Shown here piece by piece: positions 8,149 to 15,054 of a DNA stretch of 64,000 nt (within the stretch, counting starts at the first letter, position 1; every line of letters starts with the position of its first letter). The stretch is from Verrucomicrobiota bacterium (GTDB lineage Bacteria > Verrucomicrobiota > Verrucomicrobiia > Opitutales > UBA953), in contig JAURLX010000030.1 of the NCBI GenBank assembly GCA_030830965.1, positions 1 to 64,000 of the forward strand. Direction: 5' to 3'. The position numbers and the translations under genes are program-made. The notes below the pieces were generated by a model that saw only the letters and a program-made list of their open reading frames with translations, did no database searches and was not told the DNA's origin.

Positions 8149-10647
8149 TCAAAAGACCGTCCCGAAGCTGAAGTTGAAGCGCATCCCGGTGTCGTTGACG
8201 GCGGTGCCGGTGCCGGGGTCGGAGGTCGAGCGGAGGGGGAAGCCGAAGTCCAGTCGCATGATGGCCCCGCCCACGAGGATGCGGGCCCCGAAGCCCCAAT
8301 CCGAGTTCGCACCGGAGAAGGAGAGGTCGCCGGACGCGGAGTTGACGACGCCATGGTCGTAGAACGCGGCCAGCCGGAAGTTGTCGGCGACCTTGATGGT
8401 GTACTCCGCGCTGAGGTACCCGTAGGTCAGCCCGCCCACCGGCTCGTAGACGCCGGCGGCGTTCTCAAAGGTGGAGAACTCGCCGACCTGATTGTAGTCG
8501 AAGCCGCGCATATCGTAGGCGCCGCCAAGGTAGAACCGCTCGTAGAACGGGAGCGACGAGCTCGCGCCCGTCAGGAAGCCGGCGCGGCCGATGACGCTGA
8601 CGGTCTGCTCCGCCTGGCGGGACACCAGGAACCACTTGCCAGCACGAAACTCGGACTTGAGGTAGTCGACGTCGCCGCCGAGGCCGTTGCCGGCCAGCTC
8701 CTCGGTGAGCGAGATACGCTCGCCCTTGGTCGGGAAGTTGAGGGCGTCGCGCGTGTCATGCACGAGCGACAAAGTGAGGCCGGAGACGGTCTTGGGGTTG
8801 CCGTTCTCGGCCTGCACCGTGAGCGGCGCGGACGCGGTCACGTTGTCGACTTGGACGCGGCGGAGGTCGTAGGCGAGGCGCGCCTCGACGGTCGGCAGCA
8901 CGCGGCGTCGCACGTACACGCCGGCGCCCTGGGTGATCACGTCGTAGACCGAGGAGCGGAAGCCGCTGAACCGACGGAACAGGCTGTAGCCGGCGGCGAG
9001 GTCGCGGTCCCAGACGGCAGGCTCCTCGAAGGAGTGCTCGAAGGCGCTCGACCGGTCGCCGGTAGAGGCGCGAAGACGGAACTTTTGGCCCCCGCCGCGC
9101 CACCAGCCGTCGGGATTGGAGAAGTCGAAGTTGCCCTCGGCGTACTCCGCGAAGACGACCAGGGACTCGACCGTGCTGTAACCGGCGCCGAAACTGACCT
9201 GGCCGGTCGGACCCTCCTTGACGGTAACGCGCAGGTCGCTCTGGCCGGGCACGCTGGTGGGGACGGGAGCGACGCGGACCTCCTCGAAGAACTGGGTGTT
9301 GCGCAGCCGAGCCTCGGAGACGCGCATGCGCGCAAGGTCAAAGACCTCGCCGGGGGAGAGCGCGAGCTCACGGGCGATCACCGTGGAACGCGTCTTGGTG
9401 TTGCCCTGTATCTCGAGGGCGCGGACGGTGAAACGCTGGCCCTCGTCGATGGCGAAGGCGACGTCGATCGCGCCGGTGTCGAGGTTGGGCCGGCGCGAGA
9501 CGTCGACACGGGCGTTGAGGTAGCCCATCTGCCCGTAGTACTCCCGGAGCTTGTCGGCCGCGGCCTCGACGGCCTCGGAATTGAACCATTCGGCGGAGGC
9601 CAGCCGGTCGGCGGAGTCCGGATGGGCGCCCCGGCGAAGGGAGGGCTGTTCGATGACCTTGCGGAGGCTGTCGGTGGAGAAGACCGGGTCGGCGGCTCCG
9701 AGCCGGTTGCCCGAGATCGTGATGGCGCCCACGGAATAGCGGCGGCCCTCGGTCACGCGGAAGACCACGTCGACCCAGCCGGAGCCGCCGGAGACGTCAT
9801 GGACCACGCAGGCCTTCTGGGGGTCGGTCTCGGCCACCTCGACATCGAGGAAGCCCTGCGAACGATAATAATCCCGCAGCCTCTGGCAGTCGCGGCGGTA
9901 CTCCTCGGGATCGAGACGGCCTCCGTCGGTCATCCAGGAGAACTTCCACCAGCGCCAACTGGAGGCCTTCAGCTCCGCCCCGTCGACGACATCGGACTCC
10001 TCCAGCGCGGAGGCTCCCTCGACCGCCACGCGGTCTACCTTGAGTTCGACGCCCTCGCGGACCGTGATGACGACCTTGACGCCGCCGTCCACGGGCGCGG
10101 TGCGGGAGGCGAGGATCGTGAAGGGCCGCTTCTTGCGGAGTTCGGCCTGCAGCTTGACCTCGGCCCGGCGCAGCACGGCCGGGTCGAGCAGTTCGCCGAC
10201 CCGGACCCCCTCGAGGGGCTCGGCGTCGCCGAAGATGCGGGACACATGGTCGTCGACGAGGGCCTTGTCGCCCTCGAACTCGACGGCCACGAGGGCCGGG
10301 CGCGGCTCGACGACCACGGTGACGTCGACCTCGCCCGTCGCGGGGTCGAGACGCGGGATCACCACGGCCTGGGCGAACTTGCCGGTCGCGTAGAGGGAGC
10401 GCACGGTGGAAGCGACCGCGTCGCGCGAGAAGGGCTGGCCGACGCGCAGGGCGACGTGGCCCATCACGAACTGTGCGGAGACCTCCCCGCCCTCGGCCTT
10501 AACGGACACGGAGCGGACCTTCGGCTCCTTAGGCGCATCCGGGCGGACGGCGGCAGGACGCTCCTGGCCCGCGGCCGGAAGGGGACGCAGCGCGGTGGTG
10601 AGGATGGCCGCAGCAATCAGGCTGCGGCGGAGAAGAGGTCGGTTCAT
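8149..10647 (-). CDS. bamA: Outer-membrane protein assembly factor BamA
   Basis: BamA is the Omp85 core of the machine that folds beta-barrels into the outer membrane. The 832-residue protein has a signal peptide (residues 1-27), a series of POTRA domains to about residue 440 (for example RRYSVGAITISGNRL and QRFTVRALEIQGNTKT), then a 16-strand barrel. The Omp85 lid-lock motif appears as YDMRGFDYNQ. The protein ends in a phenylalanine (FNFSFGTVF), the usual outer-membrane beta signal. Its ATG overlaps the dnaB stop (ATGA), an unusual coupling of envelope and replication genes. Confidence 0.95.
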   Translation of the reverse strand: MNRPLLRRSLIAAAILTTALRPLPAAGQERPAAVRPDAPKEPKVRSVSVKAEGGEVSAQFVMGHVALRVGQPFSRDAVASTVRSLYATGKFAQAVVIPRLDPATGEVDVTVVVEPRPALVAVEFEGDKALVDDHVSRIFGDAEPLEGVRVGELLDPAVLRRAEVKLQAELRKKRPFTILASRTAPVDGGVKVVITVREGVELKVDRVAVEGASALEESDVVDGAELKASSWRWWKFSWMTDGGRLDPEEYRRDCQRLRDYYRSQGFLDVEVAETDPQKACVVHDVSGGSGWVDVVFRVTEGRRYSVGAITISGNRLGAADPVFSTDSLRKVIEQPSLRRGAHPDSADRLASAEWFNSEAVEAAADKLREYYGQMGYLNARVDVSRRPNLDTGAIDVAFAIDEGQRFTVRALEIQGNTKTRSTVIARELALSPGEVFDLARMRVSEARLRNTQFFEEVRVAPVPTSVPGQSDLRVTVKEGPTGQVSFGAGYSTVESLVVFAEYAEGNFDFSNPDGWWRGGGQKFRLRASTGDRSSAFEHSFEEPAVWDRDLAAGYSLFRRFSGFRSSVYDVITQGAGVYVRRRVLPTVEARLAYDLRRVQVDNVTASAPLTVQAENGNPKTVSGLTLSLVHDTRDALNFPTKGERISLTEELAGNGLGGDVDYLKSEFRAGKWFLVSRQAEQTVSVIGRAGFLTGASSSLPFYERFYLGGAYDMRGFDYNQVGEFSTFENAAGVYEPVGGLTYGYLSAEYTIKVADNFRLAAFYDHGVVNSASGDLSFSGANSDWGFGARILVGGAIMRLDFGFPLRSTSDPGTGTAVNDTGMRFNFSFGTVF

Positions 10648-12065
10648 GGGTTGGGGCGTTCCTTGGCCAGGGCCTCGAAGCGTGTGAGGCCACCGTTAAA
10701 GAGCAAGTTGATGTCGGCGGTCGGGCCGTTGCGGTTCTTGGCCACGATGAGCTGGCGCGCCCAGCAGCCCGGGGAATGCTCGACCTCCTCCTCGATGGCC
10801 TGCTTCTGGGAGCCCGTCGGCTTGGAAATCAGCATCACGATGTCCGCGTCCTGCTCGATCGAGCCGGACTCGCGCAGGTCGGAGATGCGGGGGAGACGGG
10901 CCTCGTCCTCGGACTTGCGATTGAGCTGGGCGAGGGCGATCACCGGCACCTCGAATTCCTTGGCCATGGCCTTGATGCTGCGGGAGACCTCCGCGATCTG
11001 CTGCTCCCGGGGGAGGCCGGAGTCGAGGCCGTTGATGAGCTGGATGTAGTCGATCACAATCAGGTCGAGCTTGCGCCGCGAGTGGACGCGGCGGCACTTG
11101 GCCCGGATCTCGAGGATGTTCTGCCCTCCGTTGTCGTCGATGATCAGCGGGCGGGTCTTGTACTCCTGGGCGGCCTCGAAGAGGTCCATCTGCATCCGTT
11201 CGTCCGGATGCGCGGTGCGGATCTTCTGCATGTTGACCCTGGCGCGGGAACACAGCAGGCGCAGGGCGAGGTCGCGCGCCGGCATCTCGAGCGAGAACAG
11301 CAGGACGTGGGCGGGCTCGCGGCCGGAGTTGGGCTTGGGGAACAGCGCGGCCTCGATGAAGTTGAGCGCGATGGAGGTCTTGCCCATGCCGGGACGGGCC
11401 GCCACGACGACCATCTGGCCGGGCTGGAAGCCGAAGGTGAGCGAATCGAGGTCCGAGAATCCGGTGGGGACGCCCTGCACGGAGTTCCGGTCGCGGATGA
11501 TGCGGGCGACGAGCTCCATGGCGTCGTCGATGGGCCGTTCGATGTGGACGGCGTCCTCGCTGATGCGGTTCTCGCTGATGCGGAAGAAGGCCTGCTCGAC
11601 GTCCTCCAGGAGTCGGTCGATGCCCTCGGCGTGCGCGTGGGCCTTCTCGACGGTGGAGACCGCGGTGGAGATGAGCTGGCGCAGGAAGTGCTTTTCGCGG
11701 ACGATGGCCAGCCAGTGCGGCGCGTGCGCGGTGGAGGCGACGAGGCCGGTGAGCTCGTTCAAGTAGGCGGCGCCGCCGGAAGACTCGAGACGACCGTCGC
11801 GGCGCAGGCGCTCGGTGATCGTGATCTCGTCGACGCCCGAGCCGGCCTGGCTCAGGTCAACGCAGGCGCGGAAGATGTCCTGATGCTTGGGGTCGAAGAA
11901 GAACTCGGGGGAGACGCGCTGCTCGAGACACCGCTCCAGCGTATCTCCGCCGTCGATGATGATGCTTGCGACGAGCCCGCGTTCGGCGTCGAGGTTGTGG
12001 GGCGGGACGCGGTCGCCGTAATCAGGCTGCTCGGGGCGGCGGCTGCGGGAGCTTCTTTCGACCAT
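10644..12065 (-). CDS. dnaB: Replicative DNA helicase
   Basis: DnaB is the hexameric helicase of the replication fork. The N-terminal domain opens with PPHNLDAERGLVASII. The RecA-like domain has Walker A AARPGMGKTSIAL, Walker B LIVIDYIQLI and the DLRESGSIEQDADIVM segment. The ATG at 12065 gives 473 residues, a normal length. A GTG at 12128 would add 21 residues unlike the family, so the internal ATG is preferred. It follows rplI across a strong hairpin, so it may have its own promoter. The ribosomal-protein-ssb-rplI-dnaB order is common in bacteria. Confidence 0.93.
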   Translation of the reverse strand: MVERSSRSRRPEQPDYGDRVPPHNLDAERGLVASIIIDGGDTLERCLEQRVSPEFFFDPKHQDIFRACVDLSQAGSGVDEITITERLRRDGRLESSGGAAYLNELTGLVASTAHAPHWLAIVREKHFLRQLISTAVSTVEKAHAHAEGIDRLLEDVEQAFFRISENRISEDAVHIERPIDDAMELVARIIRDRNSVQGVPTGFSDLDSLTFGFQPGQMVVVAARPGMGKTSIALNFIEAALFPKPNSGREPAHVLLFSLEMPARDLALRLLCSRARVNMQKIRTAHPDERMQMDLFEAAQEYKTRPLIIDDNGGQNILEIRAKCRRVHSRRKLDLIVIDYIQLINGLDSGLPREQQIAEVSRSIKAMAKEFEVPVIALAQLNRKSEDEARLPRISDLRESGSIEQDADIVMLISKPTGSQKQAIEEEVEHSPGCWARQLIVAKNRNGPTADINLLFNGGLTRFEALAKERPNP

Positions 12066-12140
12066 GGGGAGGCGAAGTTTGCGGTCCGGAGACGGACCTG
12101 ACAGCACGAAAACCAGTCCATGGCTCACGCCTTTTGCACG

Positions 12141-12197
12141 GGGCTATTCACAGCCCGGCAAGCAAGAGGGGGCGCCCGGCGAACCGGACGCCCCCTC
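12141..12197 (-). terminator. Tandem hairpins after rplI
   Basis: The main stem pairs GAGGGGGCG (12166-12174) with CGCCCCCTC (12189-12197) and contains an inner CCGG-CGAA-CCGG hairpin. On the minus strand it is followed by TTGCTT. A second small hairpin GGGCT-ATTCAC-AGCCC lies just beyond (12141-12156). This is the likely end of the rplY-to-rplI transcript, or an attenuator before dnaB. Confidence 0.6.
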
Positions 12198-12216
12198 GGG
12201 ACCGCCCTACCGGGCG

Positions 12217-12777
12217 TCACTCGGCCTTCGGGGCCTTCTCCTTGCGGGGCTTGCGGGGCTTCTTGGCGCGCTCGCCGGCCTCCTCGGCCTCAGGGGCCTC
12301 CTCGGCCGCGGGCTCGATCGGGTTCTCCGAGACGACCTCGAACTCTTGGTCGACCATGACGGTGGAGTGCAGACGGATGTGGCAGACGTGCTTGCCGAGC
12401 TGCTTGACGGGCCCCTGGCCGAGATGGATGCGGCGGCGTTCGATCTCGACGCCGTTCTCGGCGAGCTTCGCGGCGATCTCGGCGGTGCTGATGGCGCCGA
12501 ACATCTTGCCTCCCTCGCCGGTCTTGACGGCGAAGGTCACGGTCAGGGCGGCGAGCCTGGCCGCGAGGGCGTTGGCGGCCTCGAGGTCGCGGGCCTCGCG
12601 GACCTCACGGGCCTTCTTGAGGGCCTCGACGTACTTGGCGTTGGAACGATTGACGGGGAGCGCGACGCCCTGCGGGAGCAGGAAGTTGCGGGCGTAGCCC
12701 GAGCGGACGCGGACCTGCTCGCCTTCGGCGCCCAGGCCGTCGACGGGCTTGATGAGGAGGACTTCGGTGAATGCCAT
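12217..12777 (-). CDS. rplI: 50S ribosomal protein bL9
   Basis: bL9 binds 23S rRNA near the L1 stalk. The N-terminal domain (FTEVLLIKPVDGLGAEGEQV, then the GYARNFLLPQGVALPV signature) is followed by the long connecting helix and a C-terminal domain. At 186 residues it is about 35 longer than the E. coli protein. The excess is an acidic then Lys/Arg/Pro-rich tail (PEAEEAGERAKKPRKPRKEK) that probably contacts rRNA or is disordered. It follows ssb by 30 bp. The S18 gene that normally stands between them is absent. Confidence 0.95.
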   Translation of the reverse strand: MAFTEVLLIKPVDGLGAEGEQVRVRSGYARNFLLPQGVALPVNRSNAKYVEALKKAREVREARDLEAANALAARLAALTVTFAVKTGEGGKMFGAISTAEIAAKLAENGVEIERRRIHLGQGPVKQLGKHVCHIRLHSTVMVDQEFEVVSENPIEPAAEEAPEAEEAGERAKKPRKPRKEKAPKAE

Positions 12778-12807
12778 GATGTGTTCTTGTTTGGAAGGTG
12801 GATGAGA

Positions 12808-13245
12808 TCAGAAGGGGACGTCGTCGCCGCCCTGGTCGGGCTGGGAGGGCGGAGAGTCGTTGCCGCCACGGGAGCGGGGGGCGGAGCCGCCCTCGTCGCC
12901 GCCCTGGCCGCGGCCGCCGATGAAGGTGAAGTTCTCAAGGACGACGCCGAGCCGGGAACGTTTCTCGCCGGTCTTCTTGTCCTCCCACTGGTCGAGCTTG
13001 AGACGGCCCTCGACGAGGATTCCCGAGCCTTTGCCGCAGTACTTCGCGATGATCTCGGCCTGCTTGCCGTAGCTCTCGACGTCGACGTAGGTGACCTCCT
13101 CGCGCTTCTCGCCCTCCTTGGTGGTGTAGGTACGATTGACGGCGATGGAGAACTTGGTGAGGGCCTGGCCGGAGGGCAGCGAGCGAGCCTCGGGGTCGCG
13201 GGTCATGTTGCCCGCCAGGATCACGCGATTGAATGAGGAGGCCAT
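12808..13245 (-). CDS. ssb: Single-stranded DNA-binding protein
   Basis: SSB coats single-stranded DNA in replication and repair. This 145-residue protein has the OB-fold opening NRVILAGNMTRDPEARSLPSG and strands such as VTYVDVESYGKQAEIIAKY. A Gly/Ser/Arg-rich linker then leads to the acidic tip GDDVPF, the docking peptide for partner proteins (DDIPF in E. coli). It lies 18 bp after rpsF in the conserved rpsF-ssb arrangement. Confidence 0.95.
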   Translation of the reverse strand: MASSFNRVILAGNMTRDPEARSLPSGQALTKFSIAVNRTYTTKEGEKREEVTYVDVESYGKQAEIIAKYCGKGSGILVEGRLKLDQWEDKKTGEKRSRLGVVLENFTFIGGRGQGGDEGGSAPRSRGGNDSPPSQPDQGGDDVPF

Positions 13246-13263
13246 GGAGGCGGGCGGAGGAGG

Positions 13264-13569
13264 TTATTTGACGGACTGGACCAGGATGCGGTTGACCGTG
13301 CGGTCGAGGCGGAGCTTTTCGCGGAAAGCGACGGGAGCGGAGACAGGGCCCTCGAAGTGGAACTGCACGTAGAGCCCGGAGGGGAACTTCCGGTCGACGA
13401 CGCGGGAGAACTCCTTCTGGCCGAGGTTCTCGACTTCGGAGACTTTGCAGTCGACAGCCTGGAGAAGGTCCTTGAGGCGATCGATGGCGGCCTCGGGAGC
13501 CTCGGCCGATCCTCGGAGGTCGAGGATCAGGCTGGCGCGGTAGGAGCGGCGGAGGGTGGCGGCGGTCAT
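13264..13569 (-). CDS. rpsF: 30S ribosomal protein bS6
   Basis: bS6 is a small-subunit platform protein that normally pairs with S18. The 101-residue protein has the ferredoxin-like fold pattern: RRSYRASLILDLRG, a helix around EAAIDRLKDLL, then LYVQFHFEGP and REKLRLDRTVNRILV. The start overlaps the pth stop by 4 bp (ATGA). Its position before ssb and rplI is the standard order. No rpsR is found in the group. Confidence 0.9.
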   Translation of the reverse strand: MTAATLRRSYRASLILDLRGSAEAPEAAIDRLKDLLQAVDCKVSEVENLGQKEFSRVVDRKFPSGLYVQFHFEGPVSAPVAFREKLRLDRTVNRILVQSVK

Positions 13570-14150
13570 GGTGATGATGATTTTCTGTTGGTGAGGTTCT
13601 GGGCGGCTGGAAGGCCGCGGGAAAGGAGTGTGGAGAGGGCCTGGATGAAGTCAGGGATGCGGGCGCGGATGGTGGCTAGGTCTGGGTCGGGCAGACGCCC
13701 GAGCACGTGGTCCGCGAGGTCTTGGCCGGGGTGCCGCTTGGGGCCGATTCCGACCCGGCCTCTCACGAAGGCTTCGCCGAGATGGGCGATGCAGCTGGCC
13801 ACGCCGTTGTGGCCGGCGTCGGACCCTCCGAGGGAGAGGCGGAACTGCCCCGGCTCGAAGGCGATGTCGTCGTGCAGCACGACGAGTTCGGAGAGCTCGG
13901 CCCGGCGATAGCGCAGGAAGGCGGAGATCGGTACGCCGCTCAGGTTCATGAACGAAAGCGGCTTCACGAGGTGCACCGGCACGCCACCCAAGTCGGCTCT
14001 GGCGACGGAGGCGGGAAACCTCGTCTCCTCGCTCCAGACGGCGCCGGCCTGCTCGGCCAGGGCGTCGATGAGCATCCACCCGGCATTGTGGCGGGTGAGC
14101 GAGTATTCGCGACCCGGGTTTCCCAGGGCGGCGAGGACCGTGAATGGCAT
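13566..14150 (-). CDS. pth: Peptidyl-tRNA hydrolase
   Basis: Pth rescues tRNAs from peptidyl-tRNAs that drop off ribosomes. The 194-residue protein shows the active-site residues in order: Asn in LGNPGREY, the catalytic His in LTRHNAGWMLID, Asp in VLHDDIAF and Asn in DAGHNGVAS. The length is normal. It lies 45 bp after rplY, a very common pairing, and overlaps rpsF by 4 bp. Confidence 0.95.
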   Translation of the reverse strand: MPFTVLAALGNPGREYSLTRHNAGWMLIDALAEQAGAVWSEETRFPASVARADLGGVPVHLVKPLSFMNLSGVPISAFLRYRRAELSELVVLHDDIAFEPGQFRLSLGGSDAGHNGVASCIAHLGEAFVRGRVGIGPKRHPGQDLADHVLGRLPDPDLATIRARIPDFIQALSTLLSRGLPAAQNLTNRKSSSP

Positions 14151-14195
14151 CTGACTTCAAAGAACGGGGTGCCGGGAGCCGCCCGGCGCGGAGAA

Positions 14196-14891
14196 TCACT
14201 TCTTGGCGGCGGCGTCGGGCGCAGGGGCTGCGGCAGGCGCGGCTCCGGCGGCGGGCGCGGCTCCGGCGGCGGGCGCGGCTCCGGCGGCGTCCGCGACGGG
14301 CGCGGCGGCGGCGGCGGGCTCGGGGGCAGCCTCCTCCTCGGCCATCTCGGAGCAGACGACGACGACGCGCTTGGGGTCGCCGGGGAAGCTGATGCCGGCG
14401 GGGGCCTTGAGCTCGCCGACGTGGATGGATCCGTTCACCTTCAGGTCGGTCACGTCCACGTTGATGAACTCGGGCAGGTCCTTGGGAAGGCAGCGGACCT
14501 TGATGGTCTGCGAGACGACGGCGAGCGTGCCGCCCTCGGTCTTGACGCCGTAGGCCTCGCCGACGATGTTCACGGGGATGGCGGCGGTCATGGGCGACTC
14601 ACGGTCGATCTCCATGATGTCGATGTGGAGGAACTTCTGGGTGATCGGGTGACGCTGGTACTCCTTGATCAGGGAGAGCATCTTGGAGCCGTCGACGGTC
14701 AGCTCGATCAGCGCGGCGGCGTTGCCCTTGGTGCGCATCAGGTCGCGGAAGGCCTCCTGAGCGACGGACACGCTGCGGTTGCCCGACTTGCCGTAGATGA
14801 TGGCGGGGATGGAGCCTTCCTGGCGCAGGCGGCGGGAAGGGCCGCGGCCGTGGACGCCGCGGCTGGAGACGGTGAGACTGAGCTGCTTCAT
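14196..14891 (-). CDS. rplY: 50S ribosomal protein bL25, Ctc/TL5 long form
   Basis: bL25 binds 5S rRNA. The N-terminal half (from QLSLTVSSRGVHGRGPSRRLR, IPAIIYGKSG) is the 5S-binding domain. The second half (INVDVTDLKVNGSIHVGELKAP) is the TL5/Ctc beta domain. After EMAEEEAAPEP the protein ends in an Ala/Pro/Gly tail of roughly 40 residues encoded by an 18-bp tandem repeat. The ATG at 14891 gives 231 residues; the frame is open further upstream but that part lacks ribosomal-protein similarity and holds a terminator. It heads the pth-rpsF-ssb-rplI transcript. Confidence 0.93.
   Translation of the reverse strand: MKQLSLTVSSRGVHGRGPSRRLRQEGSIPAIIYGKSGNRSVSVAQEAFRDLMRTKGNAAALIELTVDGSKMLSLIKEYQRHPITQKFLHIDIMEIDRESPMTAAIPVNIVGEAYGVKTEGGTLAVVSQTIKVRCLPKDLPEFINVDVTDLKVNGSIHVGELKAPAGISFPGDPKRVVVVCSEMAEEEAAPEPAAAAAPVADAAGAAPAAGAAPAAGAAPAAAPAPDAAAKK
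14237..14290. repeat. Three tandem 18-bp repeats in the rplY tail
   Basis: The unit GCGCGGCTCCGGCGGCGG occurs three times head to tail, the last copy ending in T instead of G. It encodes an AAPAAG-type hexapeptide repeat in the bL25 tail. Being in frame, copy changes would only alter tail length. Confidence 0.85.
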
Positions 14892-15010
14892 TTTGGTTGA
14901 GATGGGCTTTGGATGCCTGGTCAGTCGCGGGCCCGCTGTCGCGGCCGCCCCTGTCCCAGGGAAAGGAGGGTTCAAAGTGGGTCCAGACCCCTTCTTGGCA
15001 AGGGGAAAAC

Positions 15011-15034
15011 AAAAGGGCCCCGAGGGGCCCTTTT
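15011..15034. terminator. Bidirectional terminator
   Basis: The perfect stem AAAAGGGCCC / GGGCCCTTTT with a CGAG loop gives a T-run on both strands. On the minus strand it terminates the CxxCH dehydrogenase transcript just after its stop at 15055 and separates it from rplY. Confidence 0.85.
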
Positions 15035-15054
15035 CAGAAGAAAATGCGACCTTT

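Noticed and set aside
8353-11049. A very long open frame opposite bamA and dnaB
   Set aside because: It is antisense to two clear genes, is rich in Gly, Ala, Arg and Val with no domain, and is typical of GC-rich shadow frames.
12066-12128. Longer DnaB start at the GTG 12128
   Set aside because: The added residues do not resemble DnaB and the ATG at 12065 gives the normal length.
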